Assembly: GCA_030065635.1 (NCBI GenBank)
Contig: JASJDJ010000007.1
Location: forward strand, 1-64,000
From: Xenococcaceae cyanobacterium MO_188.B32
GTDB lineage: Bacteria > Cyanobacteriota > Cyanobacteriia > Cyanobacteriales > Xenococcaceae
Length of the DNA: 64,000 bases
Direction of reading: 5' to 3'
A model generated the notes under the pieces. The model was given only the letters and a program-made list of their open reading frames with translations. It was not told the origin of the DNA and ran no database searches. Positions 10,038-17,100 of this stretch are shown here, piece after piece; within the stretch, counting starts at the first letter, position 1; every line of letters starts with the position of its first letter. The translations under genes and the position numbers were made by a program.

Positions 10038-10159
10038 TTAATTTTTAACGTGAGTGCGACAAAGCTTGGTTGAGTCGTTAGTCGTTAGTTGTTAGTAAAT
10101 ATCTAGGTCATCATGTCTAATTGGCAAGATATCCACAGTTATATTGACAGTTTTATTAA

Positions 10160-10627
10160 TCATAAAAACCGACTGAGATCGAATTCTTCGTTGGTATCTT
10201 CTTCTTGAAATCTTTCTGCACTGAGAATTAATAGCAGTCTCTCTGTATAGTCTACTGCTCCTCGTAATTCGTCTTTTAGTTTAGCTAAACCGCCGTTGGC
10301 GTACTCTTCAAATATTTGTACTCTTGCTTCTTCTATTTTGGGGTCTTCAGTGGAGAGTACTTTAATATCTTGGGTTTGTGTGACTGCAATTAACTTAATT
10401 ACCCAGTCGTAACCGCGAGAGATAAACACTTCTAAGCTAATGGGTGCAGGTTCGCTATTTGATATTTCTTTGAGAGGAACTCGTTTCTGATATTTTGCCC
10501 CTAAGCTAGCTGCAAAAACTATGACATCAGCATAAGTCTGAAACGCTCCAGTTGTTCCTTTTGTATCTAATAATTTTTGAACCAATTCTGCTTTGTCTTT
10601 GGCTACTTTGATTCTGGGTAATGCCAT
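10160..10627 (-). CDS. Dnd system-associated protein 4-like (orphan)
   Basis: A 155-residue protein resembling the DNA phosphorothioation-associated protein 4 family. It shows an N-terminal RIKVAKDKAELVQKLL, FQTYADVIVFAASLGAKY, a conserved basic RVPL, and a C-terminal QIFEEYANGGLAKLKDEL, all characteristic of that family. Family members are found beside dnd or other defence operons, and their biochemical role is not established. Here no dndB, C, D or E gene is adjacent. A palindrome (10664-10687) lies 37 bases upstream of the start, in the promoter position, and a sister copy lies at 10737-10764. I infer an orphan or relic with its own regulator. Confidence 0.7.
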   Translation of the reverse strand: MALPRIKVAKDKAELVQKLLDTKGTTGAFQTYADVIVFAASLGAKYQKRVPLKEISNSEPAPISLEVFISRGYDWVIKLIAVTQTQDIKVLSTEDPKIEEARVQIFEEYANGGLAKLKDELRGAVDYTERLLLILSAERFQEEDTNEEFDLSRFL

Positions 10628-10663
10628 GTTTGTCTAACTAGGGAATATTGTGAGCTATTTTTT

Positions 10664-10687
10664 GTATCAAAATTCAAACTTTGATAC
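10664..10687. promoter_or_regulatory. Palindrome copy a (GTATCA-N12-TGATAC)
   Basis: Variant member of the five-copy palindrome family, with a 12-base AT-rich centre. It lies 37-60 bases upstream of the start of the Dnd-associated gene, where an operator would overlap the promoter. Confidence 0.6.
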
Positions 10688-10736
10688 TTTCTAGCTTAAG
10701 GGATAATCATGCGATCGCCAGATTCTTTGCATAATA

Positions 10737-10764
10737 TTGTGTCAGAATTCAAAATTTGACACAA
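10737..10764. promoter_or_regulatory. Palindrome copy b (TTGTGTCA-N12-TGACACAA)
   Basis: Perfect eight-base arms separated by exactly 12 bases (GAATTCAAAATT). It sits between the divergent Dnd-associated gene and the broken sensor kinase. Confidence 0.6.
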
Positions 10765-10893
10765 ATATACTCAAAATTTAGATACATAGTACACAGATAA
10801 ATTCCCATCTTAAATAATCGGCGGACTTTGCTCCAACTTAGTCAGAATTGCCTAGAATTTTAAAAAAGTTAAATGTTCTTGTCTCCATAATTT

Positions 10894-12445
10894 ATGAGAC
10901 GCTTCTTCTGCTTAAAAAATTTTCCTCGATGTCATCAAGTCTTCGCTGAAGTTCGGACTCAAATTCTGCTCTGTTATCTCGGTTTGATGGCAGTTTTAAT
11001 GGGAATATCAATTCCCACAATCTATCAAGTAGTGTTTCAACAAATCGATCGACGTTTGCAGACAGAAGTAGTTTCTGAGATTGAGGAGCTTGAAAATGAG
11101 TTGGCAATAAAAAATCCTCAAAATTTGTTTCAACTTAAACAACTGATAGTTGAATATTTAGATGATGAATTAGTTGAGGAAGACCAGTTTTTAATCATCT
11201 TACTCGATCGACAGATTTTTCAGTCAAGTCCTCCAGTTGAAGAATTGCCCAAATCATTTCAACCAAATTCTGCCTTCATCAATAAGTTGACATCAACCGA
11301 ACAACCCAATCCAAAAAAGTTTATCGTTAACGATCCAGAAATTGGCAAAATTATCTACGGTCTTCTTCCGCTTCAACTAAATAATAAAAATCAAGGATTT
11401 TTTCTGGTAGCTAACGCCACCTTAGGCCTTTTCCCGGAAAGAATATACCACCTTTCATAGATGGATCTAGTTACGCAGCATTAGTTTTACCTTTTAAAAG
11501 GTGGTATATTCTTTCTTGGAAATCACCTTAGAAGAACACCAAGAGGCAGCTTCCGCTATGCGATTTGTCATCGGGGTTATTAGCATGCTTTTTTTGCTGA
11601 CCTCCGCAGGAGCTTGGTTTCTTTCGGGTTTGGTACTAAAACCTTTAAGAGTAATGTCAGCAACAGCAAGACAAATTAGCGTAAAAGACTTATCGCAAAG
11701 ACTTCCGGTAGGGGGTAAAGGGGAGATGGCTGAAATTGCTGATACTTTTAATGAGATGATGGACCGTTTGCAAAGAGCTTTCTTGAGTCAACGCAATTTT
11801 ATCAATGATGCTAGCCACGAACTGCGTACTCCTATTACTATCGTTCAAGGTCATTTAGAGTTAATGGGTGATAATCGAGAAGAACAGCAAGAAACTCTAG
11901 CGATCATTCATGAAGAACTCGAGCGCATGAATCGATTAGTTGGCGATCTACTCACTCTAGCTAAAGCAGAGCAGCCAGATTTTATTCGACCAGAATTATG
12001 TGATGTCGAGGTTTTCACTAACGAATTATACAACAAAGCCAAGGTATTGACTGCGGTTAACTTGCAATTGGAAGCAGTAGGAAAGGGAAATTTATATATC
12101 GATCGACAACGGCTAACTCAAGCAATAATGAACTTAGTAGATAATGCGGTTCAGCATACACCGCCTGAGGGAACTATTTTTTTAGGTTCTGCTTGTAATG
12201 AGCTAGATGTCCGCTTCTGGGTTAAAGATACGGGTATAGGAATCGATGTATCCGACCGACAGCGAATTTTTAATCGCTTTGCTCGCGCTTCTAACAGTCG
12301 TCGTCGTTCCGATGGTTATGGTTTGGGATTGTCTATTACTAAGGCGATAGTTACTGCTTGTGGTGGCTCGATTGAACTAGAGAGTTATTTGGGGAAAGGG
12401 TCTACTTTTACACTGATTTTTCCTGTGAATTCTTTGAATATTTAA
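10894..12445 (+). pseudogene. Sensor histidine kinase interrupted by a small insertion
   Basis: Two consecutive frames are halves of one membrane sensor kinase. The first (10894-11460) has a transmembrane helix at residues 28-50 and a periplasmic region. The second (from about 11524) has a second helix, HAMP, the phosphoacceptor box SHELRTPI, N-box NLVDNAVQHT, G1 DTGIGID, an F-box and G2 GYGLGLSI. A 98-bp element (11426-11523) plus one copy of an eight-base target duplication adds 106 bases and shifts the frame. Removing 106 bases restores an uninterrupted frame of 482 codons. No response regulator is adjacent. The second half could be translated from an internal start, but it would lack the sensor domain. 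Confidence 0.9.
11426..11523. mobile_element. 98-bp MITE with 8-bp target duplication
   Basis: Inside the kinase gene, an imperfect terminal inverted repeat of about 27 bases (inner core GAAAGAATATACCACCTTT and its complement, 19 bases, perfect) encloses some 40 bases of unique sequence. The element is flanked by the direct repeat CACCTTAG at 11418-11425 and 11524-11531. It carries no coding sequence, so it must have been moved by a transposase encoded elsewhere. Confidence 0.85.
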
Positions 12446-12473
12446 TCATAAATGATATGACGTTAACTATTTT

Positions 12474-12501
12474 TTGTGTCAAAATTAAAACCCTGACACA
12501 A
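12474..12501. promoter_or_regulatory. Palindrome copy c (TTGTGTCA-N12-TGACACAA)
   Basis: Perfect eight-base arms with a 12-base spacer. It ends 20 bases before the start codon of the small HTH protein, an expected position for autoregulation. Confidence 0.65.
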
Positions 12502-12521
12502 AAAGAGAAAAAGCGATCGCA

Positions 12522-12782
12522 ATGTTCATTGAAGGTGAAAAGTATACCTATCGTCAACTTATGGAGGAGACTGGTTTATCTAGAAGTACACTACACAGAA
12601 GAATTAAAGCGTTGAAAGAGTCGGAAGTACCTTTAACCATAGGTGCAATTATTCAGTTTCCTACTATTTGGTCATTTCACGACAAGGATGGCACTTACTA
12701 TTCATCTAAGACTGATTATGCGGTTAAAAATAGTATTCCTTACTATCAAATGTTTCAAGATTTGAATTCCGATACAAAATAA
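12522..12782 (+). CDS. Small helix-turn-helix protein
   Basis: An 86-residue protein with an N-terminal helix-turn-helix, YTYRQLMEETGLSRSTLHRRIKAL, resembling the DNA-binding modules of resolvases and of small regulators. The rest has no recognised domain. The start ATG is 20 bases after palindrome copy c, so it is a natural candidate for the factor that binds the palindrome family; that is inference. The frame after its stop codon continues into a pentapeptide-like remnant with no start of its own. Confidence 0.55.
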   Translation: MFIEGEKYTYRQLMEETGLSRSTLHRRIKALKESEVPLTIGAIIQFPTIWSFHDKDGTYYSSKTDYAVKNSIPYYQMFQDLNSDTK

Positions 12783-12961
12783 ACTGATGTTGATGCAACC
12801 CAGATTACGTTTATCGACGGTCTGGCAATTGGAGCGACTGTAACCAATGCTGACTTTAGTGACTCTACTTTGATTAAGTCGAACTTCACTGATGCTATTG
12901 ACATAGATAAAGCTATCTTTACCGGTGCTGATACTACAGACGCGATTGGAATTCCAGTATA
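12783..12961 (+). pseudogene. Pentapeptide-repeat protein remnant
   Basis: Immediately after the HTH stop codon and in the same frame, about 58 codons read as degenerate pentapeptide repeats (NADFSDSTLIKSNFTDA, KAIFTGADTT) ending in a stop. There is no usable start codon, so this is the tail of a lost pentapeptide gene or of a read-through product. Pentapeptide proteins form right-handed quadrilateral beta-helices. No function can be assigned to this scrap. Confidence 0.6.
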
Positions 12962-13223
12962 ATTCTGAGGATTTTTCTTTCTCGTCACCAATAGCGCGAT
13001 CGCCTTTCATTGAGTTTAGAGCGATCGCTCTCTTTTCCATCTGTCTGTTTACTGGCTGCCGTATTAGGGCATATTTGAATCTATTCAATTACTGAAATTC
13101 AATGTTTGGGTCTACTAGCTCTCTTCTTCTTGCCCCTGCTGTGTATTCGTGACCAGGAACCACTCTGCTATCAACGAAATGGATTTCCCAATTCAATTTC
13201 CCTGAGCGATCGGCTTGCTCTTA

Positions 13224-13249
13224 TGTGTCAAAATTAAATTTATGATACA
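13224..13249. promoter_or_regulatory. Palindrome copy d (TGTGTCA-N12-TGATACA)
   Basis: Seven-base arms with one mismatch and a 12-base centre, AAATTAAATTTA. No gene start lies close by, so this copy may be a remnant promoter site or an auxiliary binding site. Confidence 0.55.
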
Positions 13250-13456
13250 CAATAATTCTTTTAAACTCGATCGAGCGATCGATGTTTTACCGTCTTTCCC
13301 TGATGTGCGTCACCTTCTATACCTAACCCTGCTATCAGTCGAATACTGTCTTGGTTGGATTTGCTAAAGGTGTGGGTTGTGCTAGTACTAACTGCTGTTA
13401 CTATTCCTATTCCTTCCATCGATCGCTTTATTCTTGCCTCAAATTTATTCTACAAG

Positions 13457-13482
13457 TGTGTCAAAGTTAAACTTATGACACA
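13457..13482. promoter_or_regulatory. Palindrome copy e (TGTGTCA-N12-TGACACA)
   Basis: Perfect seven-base arms with a 12-base centre. It ends 60 bases before the start of the NTF2-like gene, in a promoter position. Confidence 0.6.
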
Positions 13483-13542
13483 AAATCAATCATTAAGAAT
13501 TAGTTGTACATTAATTGGAAAATAAGTCTTGCAAAATATATC

Positions 13543-13920
13543 ATGAACAATTCGATTGAAACACAAATTCTCGAAGCTGAAGAACAGCTTAGACTTGCGA
13601 TACTCAATTCCGATGTAAATGCTCTTAATCAGTTGCTTGCACCCGAACTTATTTTTACCAATCATCTCGGTCAAATATTAAGCAAAGAAGACGATCTTGT
13701 TGCCCATCAATCGGGAATAGTTAAAGTGAAAGTATTGACACCTTCTGAGCAATACATTCAAATTAGAGGAGATATAGCGATCGTTTCCGTTAGAATGCAT
13801 TTATCAGGTAGCTATGATGGCATCGCATCTGATAGTGATTTTCGTTTTACTCGTATTTGGACTCTTTCTTCTACTAATACTTGGCAAGTCATTGCTGCTC
13901 ATTCCAGTATCGTAGTATAG
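13543..13920 (+). CDS. NTF2-like (DUF4440) protein
   Basis: A 125-residue soluble protein of the SnoaL/NTF2-like DUF4440 type. It has an N-terminal helix ILEAEEQLRLAILNSD, the AL-x-LLAPELIFTNHLG strand, and a C-terminal barrel ending TWQVIAAHSS. Such proteins bind small hydrophobic ligands or act as small enzymes; the ligand is unknown. The ATG at 13543 begins where family members begin; a longer frame from TTG 13504 adds residues without resemblance. Palindrome copy e is upstream. Confidence 0.75.
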   Translation: MNNSIETQILEAEEQLRLAILNSDVNALNQLLAPELIFTNHLGQILSKEDDLVAHQSGIVKVKVLTPSEQYIQIRGDIAIVSVRMHLSGSYDGIASDSDFRFTRIWTLSSTNTWQVIAAHSSIVV

Positions 13921-14014
13921 CTAAGTAAAATTTTTACTTACTAATTAGCTGCTTCATCAAGCTCTTAATATACCTGAGATTATCATAGAGTTTTAACCGC
14001 TCAAAAATAATATC

Positions 14015-14284
14015 ATGACCAACACAAGAACCTATATACAAAGCCTTTTAGGTATTAACGATAAGATGGAAGCCAAGTTAAAAGAAACACATAAGATGAG
14101 TATTATTTCAGATTGCAATACTAATAAATTGAGCCTAAGCAATAGTAATGACCACGTCAAAATGCGACTATTTCTACGAAAAGAAACTAGGGACAGACTG
14201 CATATTCACAAAATAAACACTGGTGAGAATATAAGCGATATTGTGGATGCTGCGGTTACTGCTTATCTCGATAAGATTTCTTAG
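14015..14284 (+). CDS. Ribbon-helix-helix type DNA-binding protein
   Basis: An 89-residue protein with a polar, unstructured N-terminal half and a C-terminal segment (VKMRLFLRKETRDRL...GENISDIVDAAVTAYL) that fits the strand-helix-helix pattern of MetJ/Arc and ParG-type regulators. Such proteins repress their own operon or act as antitoxins or plasmid partition factors. No toxin or parA gene is adjacent. It converges on the next gene with only seven bases between stops. The assignment is by pattern and moderate. Confidence 0.5.
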   Translation: MTNTRTYIQSLLGINDKMEAKLKETHKMSIISDCNTNKLSLSNSNDHVKMRLFLRKETRDRLHIHKINTGENISDIVDAAVTAYLDKIS

Positions 14285-14291
14285 TGCTACT

Positions 14292-14816
14292 CTAATCAAG
14301 CTCTAGTCCATATTGATCGTAGTAGTCTAAGATCATTAACTTCAGTTGCTCTTCTGTGGGTGCTACAAATTTCGAGCGATTACTTTTTACGGGGGTAGTG
14401 ATGGCATCTTTGAGCGTCATTCCCTGCTGTATTCTCAGTCTCAACGATCTTACTTGCCACCCAGAGATTGCAGCCCATTTTTCTAGGGATAGACTAATAC
14501 CACTATACTCATAATTTTTATTTGGTTGTTTAATTTTCTGACCTTGAGTTGAGACTGGAGTAGTGAGAGCTTCTAATATTGTCCATTTACCCATCATACG
14601 TTTTTTCACCACGGAATACTTAATTTTGTAGTGCTTACACCAGTCTTTTAAACTCTTAACCTCACCATTAATCTCATAGGTTGATTCTTTTTTTTGGTAT
14701 ATATTTTGTTTAGGGGCTATTATACCGATAGGGGTAATTATCGGAATTAGAAAATTATTTATGGCAATTATTCTATATTTTTTATGAACCAAAACTATAC
14801 TCGCCTTTCCAAACAA
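14292..14816 (-). CDS. Protein with two helix-turn-helix-like repeats
   Basis: A 174-residue protein with two related blocks of about 45 residues (around 48-90 and 100-143). Each runs from a tyrosine-led strand through SLxxW and a recognition-like helix to ALTTPV or AITTPV. This SLsxWA...R...G.t..eAlttPv pattern occurs in phage and mobile-element proteins, often beside HNH nucleases, and is thought to bind DNA. The N-terminal 40 residues are hydrophobic and basic and may be spurious; the start at 14816 overlaps the upstream regulator gene by 22 bases. It may be co-transcribed with that gene. Function unknown. Confidence 0.5.
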   Translation of the reverse strand: MFGKASIVLVHKKYRIIAINNFLIPIITPIGIIAPKQNIYQKKESTYEINGEVKSLKDWCKHYKIKYSVVKKRMMGKWTILEALTTPVSTQGQKIKQPNKNYEYSGISLSLEKWAAISGWQVRSLRLRIQQGMTLKDAITTPVKSNRSKFVAPTEEQLKLMILDYYDQYGLELD

Positions 14817-16633
14817 TTAATAATACGATCGGCAAGACGTTTAGCTACCACTGGCTTATAAATAAAATCATCAGCACCAGTAGCAAAAACTTGCTCGCGA
14901 ATAGCTATATCTGTATGAACACTCAGAAACAGAACGGGTAATTTACACCAGTAAGGATGAGTCCGTAGCACCTTACATAATTCAATGCCACTCAGGTAAG
15001 GCATTTCGATATCCAATACCAACAAATTAGGGTTGACAGCTTGAAGAACGTCCCAGAATTGTCGAGAATCTTCTAGAGTAGTAACTTGAAATCCCCAAGG
15101 TTGCAGCAGAGAAGGTAAAACCCTGAGTAATTCTACATCGTCATCGACAATCATGACTTTTTTACCCAGAGAAAAGTTGCGTAAAACTTGTTGGCAAAAG
15201 GTAATAGTTTGTAAAGGAGTTATGGGGTGTTGTAAATAAAAATAGCCTCCATGTCTGGCTACTTGGAGTCGATCTTGAAATCGATCGCGATCGGCAAGTA
15301 CGATAACTGGTATAGATGGTTCTATTAATTTAAATTCAGCAATTAGAGATAAACGATTCCATCGAGATAGGGGATTAGTAGAGTCAGCAAAAGATATTTT
15401 CAGTAAAACTAGATTGGGAAGAGTATTTTTTGGTTGTTCTTCCAGCCAAATTTTCGCTAATTCTGGAGATGGTACGATCGCGGTTTTAATTCCTAAGTTG
15501 TTTGCTTCTTGGACTAGTTGTTCGGTAAAGATGGAGTCATCATCAACAATCAGTATTAAAGGGGAATGTTCTTCTAATTGGTAAGATATCTGCTGAGAAA
15601 AATTGCTTTCCTTCGTTAATTCTTGACGTAAGCTTTGGAGGGTAGTTTCCAACTGCCATAATTGTTGGGGATTTTGTTCCCCTTGAAGTAATTGTTCTAG
15701 TTGTCTGGCTAGTCGAGAACCTCGATCGAAACCAAACAAGCCCAGATTTCCCGCCAGACTATGAGCCGTCACAATCGCAGATAAACGATCGCTCGTTTCG
15801 ATATTACCTTGTTTTAAAGCTGCTATAGCTGAGTCTAAAGTGATTAATTGCTGATGAGATTTAGAGCGATATTTTGACCAAGCTGTAGTTAAAGCGGCGA
15901 TGTGTTTTTCTCGACGGTCTTTGGGTTGCTCTGCTCGATCGAGAAGAGAGTTATTCTCAGGTGGAGGTTTTAAACAATAGCCTCTTCCCCGTACAGTGTC
16001 AATCGGATCTTCAGGTAAACCAGCTAATTGTAACTTTTGTCTCAAGCGTCTGAGATGAGAACGAACCGTTGCTTCCGCTGGATATTCTGCCGATGACCAA
16101 AGATTTTCGATAATATCTTCAATACTTAAAACTTCTCGATCGTGACGGAGAAATAATTCTAATAATCTGTATTCTTTAGCTGTTAGAGATAATAATTCTC
16201 CCTGATAAGTAACTTCACAATTACTAGAATCGAGTTTCAATTCTCCCCAACTCAATACAGACAGAAAATCACAATTCAAGCGACGTAGCAAAGCACGAAT
16301 TCGGGCTGCCAATTCTTCCACATCAAAAGGCTTACAAAGATAATCATCGGCTCCTGCATCCAGTCCTCTAATTTTATCTTGGCTAGTATTACGAGCAGTT
16401 AACAACAGGATAGGAGTATCACAACCATGGGCGCGAAAACGCTTACACAAACTAATACCATCGAGTTTGGGTAAAGACCAGTCTAGAATGATTAAATCGT
16501 AGTTATAAGTCGAACCATAAATCCATCCCTGTTCCCCATCAGTCGCCGTATCGATGGCATAATTATGCTTTGTCAGCATTCTTGGGAGTACATCAATTAA
16601 AGTTGCATCATCATCAACTAATAAAATTCTCAT
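14795..16633 (-). CDS. RcaC-like multidomain response regulator
   Basis: A 612-residue regulator with receiver (1-120, phosphoacceptor D51), OmpR-type winged helix (125-225, ending IDTVRGRGYCLKPP), histidine phosphotransfer domain (about 245-320, H291 in HSLAGNLG), a degenerate receiver (358-485, acidic pocket DDD at 364-366 but no phosphoacceptor Asp, reading LVLLKIS) and a C-terminal receiver (491-608, D541). RcaC of chromatic acclimation has the same order: receiver with D51, OmpR domain, HPt, C-terminal receiver. RcaC binds the L-box and switches antenna genes by light colour. A single-receiver regulator and a photoreceptor-like kinase lie directly upstream on the same strand, as expected for the RcaE-RcaF-RcaC relay. 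Function here is inferred from architecture and context. Confidence 0.8.
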   Translation of the reverse strand: MRILLVDDDATLIDVLPRMLTKHNYAIDTATDGEQGWIYGSTYNYDLIILDWSLPKLDGISLCKRFRAHGCDTPILLLTARNTSQDKIRGLDAGADDYLCKPFDVEELAARIRALLRRLNCDFLSVLSWGELKLDSSNCEVTYQGELLSLTAKEYRLLELFLRHDREVLSIEDIIENLWSSAEYPAEATVRSHLRRLRQKLQLAGLPEDPIDTVRGRGYCLKPPPENNSLLDRAEQPKDRREKHIAALTTAWSKYRSKSHQQLITLDSAIAALKQGNIETSDRLSAIVTAHSLAGNLGLFGFDRGSRLARQLEQLLQGEQNPQQLWQLETTLQSLRQELTKESNFSQQISYQLEEHSPLILIVDDDSIFTEQLVQEANNLGIKTAIVPSPELAKIWLEEQPKNTLPNLVLLKISFADSTNPLSRWNRLSLIAEFKLIEPSIPVIVLADRDRFQDRLQVARHGGYFYLQHPITPLQTITFCQQVLRNFSLGKKVMIVDDDVELLRVLPSLLQPWGFQVTTLEDSRQFWDVLQAVNPNLLVLDIEMPYLSGIELCKVLRTHPYWCKLPVLFLSVHTDIAIREQVFATGADDFIYKPVVAKRLADRIINCLERRV

Positions 16634-16722
16634 TCGTAACCAAACTAATTCAACATCTCACTAGTGCCCTATTTTCTATTTCCCATTCTCTCTTTACGGA
16701 AAAACTCCGAACTCCGAACTCC

Positions 16723-17100
16723 CTATTCCCATTGCAACATTTTAGCGATCCGACTAGCTAAAGTCATCGAGTTAAAAGGCTTAGTAATTACACCCACAAC
16801 TCCTAAACTGTGAAACAGGTTTTTATCTGCAGCTTGAGTTTTCGCCGTCAGAAAAATGACAGGAATCGATTGGGTTTTGGCATTGGCTTTTAACTGAGAT
16901 AGGGTAGAAATTCCGTCCATATCAGGCATCATTACATCCAGAAGAATTGCATCAGGTTGTTGACTGGCTGCTACAGCAATTCCTTCTAAACCTGAAGACG
17001 CGATCGCTACTTGCCAACCAGTTTCAATCTCGATTCCCACTTGAACAACTTCTTGAATAGTTTCTTCATCGTCGATCAGTAAGATGCATTTATTGGTCAT
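16723..17100 (-). CDS. RcaF-like single-receiver response regulator
   Basis: A 125-residue stand-alone receiver with the acidic pair in LLIDDEE, phosphoacceptor D55 in LLDVMMPDMDG, and the conserved T/K switch residues (FLTAK, ITKPF). It has no output domain and would shuttle phosphate between a kinase and another regulator, as RcaF does between RcaE and RcaC. Its start overlaps the end of the kinase gene by 11 bases, which implies translational coupling. A paralogue of the same length lies at 59090-59467. Confidence 0.85.
   Translation of the reverse strand: MTNKCILLIDDEETIQEVVQVGIEIETGWQVAIASSGLEGIAVAASQQPDAILLDVMMPDMDGISTLSQLKANAKTQSIPVIFLTAKTQAADKNLFHSLGVVGVITKPFNSMTLASRIAKMLQWE

Larger units (their letters stand above)
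12962..13542. other. Gene-poor spacer with two palindromes
   Basis: No convincing gene. It contains several GCGATCGC-type sites near 12995 and 13020, and palindrome copies d and e. Short frames on the minus strand are AT-driven and lack family resemblance. Confidence 0.5.

Noticed and set aside
10112-10204. Short frame MSNWQDIHSYIDSF... overlapping the end of the Dnd-associated gene
   Set aside because: About 30 codons, antisense at its 3' part, no homologue that I recognise.
12702-13088. Minus-strand frames of 128 and 78 residues
   Set aside because: They run antisense to the HTH gene and the pentapeptide remnant and resemble nothing known.
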